Assembly (NCBI GenBank): GCA_016938535.1
Contig: JAFGUL010000150.1
Location: 1 to 8,128, forward strand
Direction of reading: 5' to 3'
DNA from: Candidatus Delongbacteria bacterium
GTDB lineage: Bacteria > Delongbacteria > UBA4055
DNA length: 8,128 bases
Shown here: positions 1-6,090 of the stretch, piece by piece
Position numbering within the stretch: position 1 is the first letter of the stretch
How the letters are laid out: the number at the start of each line of letters is the position of its first letter
Program-made: the position numbers and the translations under genes
The notes under the pieces: model-generated
What the model was told of the DNA's origin: nothing
What the model saw: the letters and a program-made list of their open reading frames with translations, nothing else
Databases searched by the model: none

Positions 1-1
1 A

Positions 2-742
2 GGTCTGCATATTCCTGTTAATCCCCTCTACAAATGGCATATATACGATGTCAGACAGAAGACACATCTTGAGCAGGCTCAGGTACCTACACAGGATCAG
101 CTCCAGACCAGCGTTGATGTAAGTGTGCAGTTCAGACTTGTCGCCGAAGCAACTCCCGAGATATTGAGATCTACCGGCAAGTTCGAGGATGTATTAAGAG
201 TGCAGATAGTTCCTAAACTCCGGTCAATTATAAGAGAGCAGGGTAAATCAATAAAAAGAGCCGAAGATTTCTTTACAGATGAGACTCAGACCGTACTTGA
301 AATGTCTTTACTTTCCGGACTTCAGGAATATCTTGCTCCTAAAGGAGTTGAGGTGAGCGCGGTTCTTATAAGGGATATCACTCTGCCTAAATTCATAACT
401 CTCGCCATCGAAAAAAAGAAGGAAAGAGAACAGGAAGTCGAAAAACAGAAGGCCGAACTTGAAAGGTTCAAGACCGAACAGCAGCAGAAGATCGCTCAGG
501 CTGAGGCCGAAAAAACAGCTGCGGCAATGGACGCGGACAAGATCAAGCTTCTCGCAGACGCTGAAGCTTACAGGATCTCAGCGATAAATAAGTCGATTGC
601 GAACAATACTAATTACATTAAACTTCAGGCCCTCGAAGCTTTAAAGGCGATCTCCAAAGACGATAATGCGAAGATTTATTTCCTTAATGGTGACAGTCCG
701 AACCCTCTTCCTCTTATGAATATCGGCGATTCTAAGAAGTGA
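2..742 (+). CDS. Prohibitin-type SPFH/Band 7 membrane protein (5' truncated by window edge)
   Basis: The frame is open from base 2 to the TGA at 740-742, giving 246 visible residues; the true start lies upstream of the window. The GTG at 125 lies inside the conserved SPFH domain and is not the start. Visible residues 1-130 fit the SPFH core of prohibitins: a stretch ending in WHIYDVRQK, then QTSVDVSVQFRL, and the family signature IRDITLP at about 123-129. About residues 136-191 form a charged coiled coil rich in Glu, Lys and Gln with the typical AEAEK and ADAEAYRI repeats. Prohibitins are membrane-anchored scaffolds that form large rings, organise membrane domains and modulate membrane proteases; the N-terminal anchor would be in the missing part. 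The next gene, 49 nt downstream, encodes a PspC-domain membrane protein, so the two may be co-transcribed. The family call is firm; the exact role is unknown. Confidence 0.88.
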   Translation, partial: GLHIPVNPLYKWHIYDVRQKTHLEQAQVPTQDQLQTSVDVSVQFRLVAEATPEILRSTGKFEDVLRVQIVPKLRSIIREQGKSIKRAEDFFTDETQTVLEMSLLSGLQEYLAPKGVEVSAVLIRDITLPKFITLAIEKKKEREQEVEKQKAELERFKTEQQQKIAQAEAEKTAAAMDADKIKLLADAEAYRISAINKSIANNTNYIKLQALEALKAISKDDNAKIYFLNGDSPNPLPLMNIGDSKK

Positions 743-791
743 CAACTTTTTTTCGGAAAGACTGTCTAATGAGAAAAAGACGGAGAATAAA

Positions 792-977
792 ATGAGACTC
801 ACTAAATCGAAAAAGAACACAATGTTATTCGGCATTTGCGGAGGCATTGCTGAATGGCTTGACTGGGACCCTACAATTGTAAGAATTGCGTATGTGCTCG
901 CTTCGATCTTCTCTGCGGCATTTCCGGGTATTCTGATTTACATAATGCTCATATTTATTATGCCGGACGAAGAATAA
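792..977 (+). CDS. Small PspC-domain inner-membrane protein
   Basis: This 61-residue protein is almost entirely one PspC domain. A basic N-terminus (RLTKSKKNT) leads into the signature GICGGIAEWLDWDPTIVRI at residues 14-32. A hydrophobic stretch over residues 29-57 then ends in the acidic tail MPDEE. Stand-alone PspC proteins of about 60-70 residues are common. The family is named for PspC of the phage shock response, where it senses envelope stress together with PspB and binds PspA, but many short homologues have no assigned role. The ATG at 792 is supported by ACGGAG at 780-785 with 6 nt spacing. It follows the prohibitin gene by 49 nt with no terminator between them, so a shared transcript is plausible. 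No PspA or PspB is seen in the window. Confidence 0.87.
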   Translation: MRLTKSKKNTMLFGICGGIAEWLDWDPTIVRIAYVLASIFSAAFPGILIYIMLIFIMPDEE

Positions 978-1015
978 TTTTTAAATCCTGCATATTTTTC
1001 CGTAAAAATTAAATC

Positions 1016-1044
1016 TTGACTAAACAGATCAAAAAAATTATTTT
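1016..1044 (+). promoter_or_regulatory. Likely sigma70-type promoter for ptb-buk
   Basis: TTGACT at 1016-1021 is followed after 17 nt by TATTTT at 1039-1044, in the AT-rich 119-nt gap before ptb. The -35 box is near consensus and the -10 is weaker. The overlapping TATTTTTG at 1039-1046 also fits the TAnnTTTG form used by Bacteroidota, but the strong SD sites in this genome make the sigma70 reading more natural. The call is by inspection only. The predicted 5' leader would be roughly 45 nt, too short for a sizeable riboswitch. Confidence 0.5.
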
Positions 1045-1096
1045 TGTACCTCTTGAAATAAAACTGATCTACTAAAAAATAATTACGGAGCCCATC

Positions 1097-2002
1097 ATGC
1101 CTGTTACAAAACTTGAACAAATGTTTGAAATTCTGAGATCAAGACCTAAAAAAAGACTGGTTGCCGCTTACGCTGTTGACAACCATACGATAGAAGCTGT
1201 CAATGCTGCAGTAGAACTCGGGATAATTGAAGCTACACTTGTCGGAACAAAATCCGAGATCGAAAGGGTCTGCGCAGAAGAAAATATCGATGTCGCCAGA
1301 TTCACCATCGTTGACGAAAGCGACGAAATGAGAGCTACAATGAAAGCAGTCGAGCTAATAAACGAAGGCAAAGCCGATTTTATCATGAAGGGTCTTGTAA
1401 GCACAGATAAATATATGCGTGCTATCCTGAACAAAGAAAAAGGACTTCTTCCGCCTAAAGCGATCCTGAGCCATGTCACAGTCGTTGAAGTTCCCACCTA
1501 TAAAAAACTTCTGGTTGTAGGCGATGTAGCGATAATACCTGCTCCTGACCTGAATCAGAAAACAGCTATCACAAATTATGTTATAAATGCAGCTCACGCT
1601 CTTGGGATCGAAGTTCCGAAAGTTGCAATGATCGCAGCAACAGAACAGATGTCTGCCGGTATGCAGGCATGCGTAGATGCAGCGATAATCTCAAAAGCTA
1701 ACGAAAGAGGACAGATTAAGAATGCCGTCGTTGACGGACCTTTGGCACTCGATGTCGCAATTGATGAAGAAAGCGTAAGGATCAAAAAACTTTCCAGCCC
1801 TGTTGCAGGAGATGCCGACTGCCTTGTTTTCCCCAATATCGAATCCGGAAATGTTTTCTTCAAGACTTGTACAAAACTGGCAGGCGGGGAACTTGCCGCG
1901 CTGGTAGTTGGAGCTAAATGTCCGGCTGTACTGACTTCGAGAGGTGACAGCTCGAAAACGAAAACATATTCTATTGCTCTTGCATGTATGATGTCAAAAT
2001 AA
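1097..2002 (+). CDS. ptb: Phosphate butyryltransferase (phosphotransbutyrylase)
   Basis: This cytosolic enzyme exchanges CoA for phosphate on butyryl-CoA, and often on branched or other short acyl-CoAs, to give the acyl phosphate used by the kinase encoded next. The 301-residue length is right for Ptb and shorter than most Pta proteins. PTA/PTB family marks are visible: MKGLVSTDKYMRAIL at 97-111, VVDGPLALDVA at 211-221, GDADCLVFPNIESGNVFFK at 238-256, and PAVLTSRGDSSKTK with the following YSIALA at 276-296. The start is set by ACGGAG at 1085-1090, 6 nt before the ATG. Buk follows after 25 nt, the classic ptb-buk order, which favours butyryl over acetyl as substrate. Homologues are sometimes labelled bifunctional enoyl-CoA hydratase/phosphate acetyltransferase, but no hydratase domain is present. 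The exact acyl preference cannot be read from the sequence. Confidence 0.92.
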   Translation: MPVTKLEQMFEILRSRPKKRLVAAYAVDNHTIEAVNAAVELGIIEATLVGTKSEIERVCAEENIDVARFTIVDESDEMRATMKAVELINEGKADFIMKGLVSTDKYMRAILNKEKGLLPPKAILSHVTVVEVPTYKKLLVVGDVAIIPAPDLNQKTAITNYVINAAHALGIEVPKVAMIAATEQMSAGMQACVDAAIISKANERGQIKNAVVDGPLALDVAIDEESVRIKKLSSPVAGDADCLVFPNIESGNVFFKTCTKLAGGELAALVVGAKCPAVLTSRGDSSKTKTYSIALACMMSK

Positions 2003-2027
2003 TTCAAATATAAAAAACGGAGTTAGA

Positions 2028-3104
2028 ATGGAAACCAAAAGGATACTGGCGATAAACCCGGGATCAACATCAACAAAAATAGCAGTTTATGACGGAGAAA
2101 AACTTGAATTTCTGAAAAATATCAAGCATTCGGTCGAAGAGCTGGCACCTTTCACAAAGATAATCGACCAGTACGATTTCAGAAAACAGGTTATTTTGAA
2201 AGAACTGAAAGATGCCGAAATTTCTCTTGACACGATCAAGATCGTAGTCGGCAGAGGCGGACTTGTAAAACCTGTTCCCTCAGGCGTATTTCTGGTCAAT
2301 GAGCAGATGAAGGCAGACATAATAGCCAACAACAAGGAACATGCGAGCAATCTCGGATGTTTTATAGCTGAAGATATTGCAAGATCACTGAACAACGGTG
2401 CTCTTGCCGTAATAACCGATCCTGTAGTTGTAGATGAATTGGATGATATCGCCAGAGTGACCGGACATCCGCTTTTTGTAAGAAGATCAATCTTTCATGC
2501 GCTTAATCAGAAAGCTGTAGCAAGAAGATATGCAAAAAGTGTTTCCAAGAGATACGATGAAGTGAATGTGATCGTAGCTCATCTCGGAGGCGGGATTTCA
2601 GTCGGCGCACACAGAAAAGGAAGAGTCGTTGATGTGAACCAGGCGCTTGACGGTGAAGGTCCTTTCAGCCCGGAAAGAAGCGGAACGCTACCTGTTGGTG
2701 ATGTATGCGCTATGGCTTTCAGCGGAAAATACACTCACGAAGAAATGAAACTGATGTTCAAAGGTAAAGGTGGATTCGCTGCATATCTAGGAACGAACGA
2801 TGCCTATGATGTTGAGAAAAGATGCCTGGCAGGAGATGAAGAAGCGATAAGGATCCACGATGCTATGATCTATCAGGTTGCAAAATCAATAGGTGAACTA
2901 TCAACAGTCCTTAAAGGTGTGGTTGACGCGATCATTCTTACCGGCGGTATAGCTTTCAACCCCGACTTCAATAAGCAGATCGAGGAAAGAACTTCATGGA
3001 TCGCACCTGTCGTTGTTTACCCCGGAGAAGACGAAATGGCGGCTCTTGCAGGCAACGGACTCATGGTCATCAACAAAGAAGTTGATCCTATAGATTACAA
3101 ATAG
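2028..3104 (+). CDS. buk: Butyrate kinase
   Basis: This enzyme transfers phosphate from butyryl phosphate to ADP, giving butyrate and ATP; it can run in reverse to activate short-chain acids. The 358 residues match the usual Buk length of about 355. It has the ASKHA fold of the acetokinase family: the N-terminal phosphate loop ILAINPGSTSTKIAVYDGE at 6-24, VGRGGLVKPVPSGV at 74-87, DPVVVDEL at 131-138, and ARVTGHP at 142-148. HLGGGISVGAH follows at 185-195, the Buk-type GEGPFSPERSG at 209-219, and the adenosine-region LTGGIAF at 304-310. Acetate kinase is longer (about 400) and has different signatures. ACGGAG at 2017-2022 sits 5 nt before the ATG. It is the last gene of the ptb-buk unit; a strong terminator follows. 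No butyryl-CoA synthesis genes are in view, so the acyl-CoA source is unknown. Confidence 0.95.
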   Translation: METKRILAINPGSTSTKIAVYDGEKLEFLKNIKHSVEELAPFTKIIDQYDFRKQVILKELKDAEISLDTIKIVVGRGGLVKPVPSGVFLVNEQMKADIIANNKEHASNLGCFIAEDIARSLNNGALAVITDPVVVDELDDIARVTGHPLFVRRSIFHALNQKAVARRYAKSVSKRYDEVNVIVAHLGGGISVGAHRKGRVVDVNQALDGEGPFSPERSGTLPVGDVCAMAFSGKYTHEEMKLMFKGKGGFAAYLGTNDAYDVEKRCLAGDEEAIRIHDAMIYQVAKSIGELSTVLKGVVDAIILTGGIAFNPDFNKQIEERTSWIAPVVVYPGEDEMAALAGNGLMVINKEVDPIDYK

Positions 3105-3129
3105 TTACTTTTACACATAATTTCAAGTT

Positions 3130-3155
3130 AAGCCCCTCGCAAAAGGGGCTTTCTT
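3130..3155 (+). terminator. Rho-independent terminator after buk
   Basis: An 8-bp stem, AAGCCCCT at 3130-3137 pairing with AGGGGCTT at 3144-3151, closes a 6-nt loop (CGCAAA) and runs into TTCTT. It begins 26 nt after the buk stop. There is no T-run on the opposite strand, so it should act only on + strand transcripts. It separates ptb-buk from the SPFH unit. Confidence 0.88.
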
Positions 3156-3161
3156 ATTACC

Positions 3162-3197
3162 TTGATTTTGAACGGATTGTTTCATATATTTTATAAA
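3162..3197 (+). promoter_or_regulatory. Likely promoter for the SPFH-GYF_2/zinc-ribbon operon, with two overlapping box sets
   Basis: Two sigma70-like pairs overlap: TTGATT (3162-3167) with TATATT (3185-3190) at 17 nt, and TTGAAC (3168-3173) with TATAAA (3192-3197) at 18 nt. They lie just after the buk terminator and about 30-40 nt before the ATG at 3229. The same TTGAYTTTGAAC, 15 nt, TTTTATA layout recurs before frr. The location between a terminator and a gene start supports a real promoter; which pair is used cannot be told from the sequence. Confidence 0.6.
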
Positions 3198-3228
3198 CTA
3201 AACATTAAACCAAAAAACAGGGGTTGAA

Positions 3229-4326
3229 ATGGGATTTTTCAGTAAATTAAAAGGCGAGTTCATAGATATCATTGAGTGGCTCGATCCTACTCAGGATACT
3301 CTGGCTTACAGGTTCGAAAGATACCAGAATGAGATCAAGAACGGTGCTAAACTTACAGTCAGAGAAGGACAGATGGCAGTGTTTATAAATGAAGGACAGA
3401 TCGCAGATGTATTTATGCCGGGCATGTACACCCTCACGACAGAAAATCTTCCCGTACTTTCAACACTTAAAGGCTGGAAATACGGTTTCAACAGTCCTTT
3501 TAAAGCCGAAGTCTATTTCTTAAGCACGAGAAACATTACCGATCAGAAATGGGGAACGAAAAATCCGGTAACTCTTTCAGACGACAGATTCGGTATGATC
3601 GAGATCCGCGCATTCGGAACTTATGTTATGAGAGTGAAGGACGGGCCGGTATTTATAAAAGAGATAGTGGGTACTGACGGAAATTTTACCACTGAAAGCA
3701 TTAACGGTCAATTAAGAAGTCTGATAGTTACGAGATTTACCGATGCGATAGGCGAAGCGGAGATACCTATCGAGAAATATGCGCGCGATTTGAATGAGAT
3801 CTCGGAAATCGTACTTAAGATACTCGCTCCTGAGTTTGAAAAATACGGGATCGAAGTAACAAAATTCTTAATTGAAAATATCTCAATGCCGGAAGAGATC
3901 AAGAAAGAGATATTCGAACTTTCAAGGCTTGATAAGATCGATCTTGATAAACTGACAAGAATGAAAACTGCCAAAGCGATGGAAAAAGCCGCCGAGAACG
4001 AAGGCGGAACTGCCGGCGCAGGCATGGGTATGGGCATGGGATTCGCCATGGCGAACCAGATGGGTAAAGCAATGAATCCTGACAATTCCAGAGCACCTCA
4101 AGGACCGCCGCCTGTTCCTTCCGCAGTAAAATTCTTCATAGTATTGAACGGACAGCAGAACGGTCCGCATGATCTTGCGGCACTTAAAACTATGTCCTCT
4201 CAGAATCAGTTCGGCAGAGATACTCTTGTATGGAGAGAAGGTATGAGCGAGTGGACACCTGCTGAAAAAATTCCCGAACTTAAAGAAGTTTTTAAGACTG
4301 TACCGCCGCCGATCCCGGGAGCATAA
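3229..4326 (+). CDS. SPFH-domain (YdjI-like) protein with C-terminal GYF_2-type domain
   Basis: This 365-residue protein has an SPFH domain of the YdjI type (sometimes labelled virion core protein). It begins MGFFSKLKGEFIDIIEWLD, followed by VREGQMAVFINEGQIADVF (44-62) and an SPFH core reaching about residue 225 that ends in ENISMPEEIKKEIFELSRLDK. A short helix (239-258) leads into a Gly/Met-rich segment (259-281) and a proline-rich linker (about 290-298). A GYF_2-like domain (about 301-356) contains FFIVLNGQQNGPH, then LVWREGMSEWTPA; the tail is VPPPIPGA. There is no clear transmembrane helix, so membrane binding is probably peripheral, as in Bacillus YdjI, which works with YdjG, YdjH and PspA in envelope stress. 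AGGGG at 3219-3223 supports the ATG. The next gene starts 1 nt after the stop, implying coupled translation and a shared complex. The function here is inferred. Confidence 0.87.
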   Translation: MGFFSKLKGEFIDIIEWLDPTQDTLAYRFERYQNEIKNGAKLTVREGQMAVFINEGQIADVFMPGMYTLTTENLPVLSTLKGWKYGFNSPFKAEVYFLSTRNITDQKWGTKNPVTLSDDRFGMIEIRAFGTYVMRVKDGPVFIKEIVGTDGNFTTESINGQLRSLIVTRFTDAIGEAEIPIEKYARDLNEISEIVLKILAPEFEKYGIEVTKFLIENISMPEEIKKEIFELSRLDKIDLDKLTRMKTAKAMEKAAENEGGTAGAGMGMGMGFAMANQMGKAMNPDNSRAPQGPPPVPSAVKFFIVLNGQQNGPHDLAALKTMSSQNQFGRDTLVWREGMSEWTPAEKIPELKEVFKTVPPPIPGA

Positions 4327-4327
4327 T

Positions 4328-5440
4328 ATGGAAGATCACAGTGATATAAATACAGAAAGCGGAACTTTTTCATGCGTAAACTGCGGTGCTGATTTAAAGT
4401 ATAAACCCGGCACTTCGAAACTGAAGTGTGAATACTGCGGAACGGAAAATGAGATACCTCAGATCGAGGTTTCGATCGAGGAACTCGATTTTCATTCTCA
4501 TCTGAAAGACAGCTCCGCAACAGATAATACAATTACAGTTCATGTGGTAAAGTGCGAGAACTGCGGGGCTTCATCTACTATAGACCCGAAGATCGTTTCA
4601 TCTGAATGTCCCTACTGCGCAGTTCCTCTTATTATCAGCTCTGCACATGATGAACAGATGCTTTCTCCAAGATCACTCCTCCCGTTCAGGATTGAAAAAA
4701 AAGATGCGATCTCAGAGATGCGCAAATGGATAAAAAAGCTCTGGTTCGCACCGGATGATCTTAAGAAATCCGGATTGAACATAGATCATTTCAAAGGTAT
4801 ATACATACCCTACTGGACTTATGACACTGACACAAGTTCGAACTATACCGGCCAGAGAGGTGTTTACTATTATGTAACTGAAACCTATACGGCTACAGAG
4901 AACGGAAAGAAGGTAACCAAAACCAGACAGGTCAGAAAGACACGGTGGTATTTTGCGTCAGGCAGGGTAAAGAGATTTTTCGATGATGTTCTGACCGTAG
5001 CCTCGAAGTCACTTCCGGACAAGTATATTTATGCGCTTGAACCGTGGGATCTTGAAAACCTGGTCCCTTTTGACGAGAAGTACCTAAGCGGATTTATTAC
5101 TGAAAAATACGGCATAGGGCTGGAAGAAGGCTTTGAGATCGCAAAAAAGATCATGGATAATGTTATCAGACAGGATGTCAGACGGGATATCGGAGGTGAT
5201 ACGCAAAGGATTTTTCAGGTAAGCACAGCTCACAAAGACATCACATTCAAGCATATCCTTTTGCCTGTCTATGTAAGCGCTTACAGGTATAAAAACAAAC
5301 TTTTCAGATTTCTTGTGAATGCAAGGACCGGCGAAGTTCAGGGTGAAAGACCTTATAGTAAACTCAAGATCGCATTTGCCGTTGTAACAGTCCTTGCGGT
5401 AGCGGCAGCAATATTTTATTTTACGAACGCACAAGGATAA
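4328..5440 (+). CDS. Double zinc-ribbon, tail-anchored membrane protein (TFIIB-type zinc ribbon family, YdjG-like)
   Basis: This 370-residue protein opens with two zinc ribbons: Cys16/19 with Cys34/37 and Cys76/79 with Cys94/97, each CxxC-CxxC. A conserved central region includes FRIEKKDAISEMRKWIKKLW (120-139) and GIYIPYWTYD (157-166). Near the end, HILLPVYVSAYRYKNK (309-324) and NARTGEVQGERPYSK precede one hydrophobic helix (about 348-366), only four residues from the C-terminus. With no signal peptide, the bulk should be cytosolic and held by a C-terminal anchor. Relatives are often mislabelled as primosomal helicase parts; no helicase motif is present. GGGAG at 4317-4321, inside the end of the preceding gene, sits 6 nt before the ATG. 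The pairing with an SPFH protein matches YdjG/YdjI of Bacillus, so a joint membrane complex is likely; its task is unknown. Confidence 0.85.
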   Translation: MEDHSDINTESGTFSCVNCGADLKYKPGTSKLKCEYCGTENEIPQIEVSIEELDFHSHLKDSSATDNTITVHVVKCENCGASSTIDPKIVSSECPYCAVPLIISSAHDEQMLSPRSLLPFRIEKKDAISEMRKWIKKLWFAPDDLKKSGLNIDHFKGIYIPYWTYDTDTSSNYTGQRGVYYYVTETYTATENGKKVTKTRQVRKTRWYFASGRVKRFFDDVLTVASKSLPDKYIYALEPWDLENLVPFDEKYLSGFITEKYGIGLEEGFEIAKKIMDNVIRQDVRRDIGGDTQRIFQVSTAHKDITFKHILLPVYVSAYRYKNKLFRFLVNARTGEVQGERPYSKLKIAFAVVTVLAVAAAIFYFTNAQG

Positions 5441-5443
5441 ATG

Positions 5444-5479
5444 TTGACTTTGAACCCCGCTTAGCTTAAATTTTATATT
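5444..5479 (+). promoter_or_regulatory. Likely promoter for frr-argS
   Basis: TTGAAC (5450-5455) is followed after 18 nt by TATATT (5474-5479), within the 74-nt gap before frr. An upstream TTGACT (5444-5449) overlaps by layout and could pair with TTAAAT (5466-5471) at 16 nt. The 12-base block and its spacing to TTTTATA match the promoter at 3162-3197 with one mismatch in the block. No terminator is seen after the zinc-ribbon gene, so read-through from upstream is also possible. Confidence 0.55.
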
Positions 5480-5514
5480 GATTTGAAATAACTAAATTAG
5501 AAAAGGAGCAGATC

Positions 5515-6090
5515 ATGACAGTAAACGACATGGAAAAAGTAAAACCAATCATGGATGAATGCGAAGACAAAATGAAAAAGGGCATCGAGCACCTGACTCA
5601 TGAATTTGAAAGAGTTAAGGCCGGAAAAGCAAATCAGCACACTCTTGATCCCGTGAAAGTCGAATCTTACGGAGCACTGGTTCCGCTGAATCAGGTCGCT
5701 AATATTTCTATACCTGAACCGAGAATGATAGTGATCACACCCTGGGATAAAAGCCAGATCAAAAATATTGAAAAGGGCATTATCAACGCCAATCTCGGTT
5801 TCAATCCGATGAGCGACGGTAACATAATCCGTGTTCAGATACCTGCGCTGACAGAAGAAACCAGGAAAGATCTGGTCAAAAACATTAAGAAAGAGGGTGA
5901 GAACACTAAGATCACTATAAGAAATTCGAGAAAAGACACAAATTCGGAACTTGACAGACTGACTAAAGAAGGCCTGAGCGAGAACCTGAGAGATATCGAG
6001 AAAGAAAAAGTTCAGAAGCTCACCGACAAATATATTAAATCTGTTGATGATCTTGTAGCCGAAAAAGAAAAAGAGATAATGACGATATAA
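5515..6090 (+). CDS. frr: Ribosome recycling factor
   Basis: RRF acts with EF-G after termination to split the post-termination ribosome and free the mRNA. The 191 residues are slightly more than the usual 185 because of a short N-terminal extension. The family core is clear: PLNQVANISIPEPRMIVI (57-74), TPWDKSQIKNIEK (75-87), LGFNPMSDGNIIRVQIPALTEE (domain II to III, 94-115), ITIRNSRKDTNSELD (133-147) and KLTDKYIKSVDDL (168-180). Arg139 aligns with the functionally essential Arg132 of E. coli RRF. The usual RxGRAxP helix motif reads KAGKANQ here (35-41), a mild divergence with charge kept. AAGGAG at 5503-5508 lies 6 nt before the chosen ATG, which rules against the later Met6. frr commonly follows pyrH; here argS follows with no gap and no pyrH is visible nearby. 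Confidence 0.96.
   Translation: MTVNDMEKVKPIMDECEDKMKKGIEHLTHEFERVKAGKANQHTLDPVKVESYGALVPLNQVANISIPEPRMIVITPWDKSQIKNIEKGIINANLGFNPMSDGNIIRVQIPALTEETRKDLVKNIKKEGENTKITIRNSRKDTNSELDRLTKEGLSENLRDIEKEKVQKLTDKYIKSVDDLVAEKEKEIMTI

Noticed and set aside
125..127. GTG as the start of the first gene
   Set aside because: The frame is open back to base 2 and the upstream residues fit the SPFH core, so the GTG is an internal valine codon.
769..795. Eight-codon ORF MRKRRRIK overlapping the pspC start by ATGA
   Set aside because: No convincing SD and very short; its codons mostly come from the pspC ribosome binding site region. It could act in coupling but the sequence does not support it.
975..1011. AT-only inverted repeat (AATTTTTA/TAAAAATT) after pspC as a terminator
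   Set aside because: It has no GC pairs, a long loop and no following T-run. A weak fold of AT-rich DNA is more likely.
1039..1046. TATTTTTG as a Bacteroidota-type -7 box
   Set aside because: It fits TAnnTTTG by pattern, but strong SD sites ahead of most genes and the TTGACT-17-TATTTT pair favour an ordinary sigma70 promoter; kept only as an alternative.
978..1096. Riboswitch or small RNA in the gap before ptb
   Set aside because: The gap is AT-rich with no GC-stable stems, and the predicted leader is only about 45 nt.
1594..2007. 137-codon open frame on the minus strand opposite ptb
   Set aside because: It is a shadow of a conserved gene, rich in Ser and Ala, with no RBS or family features.
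4328..5440. Annotation as primosomal protein N' / helicase
   Set aside because: Only zinc ribbons and a tail anchor are present; there are no helicase motifs.
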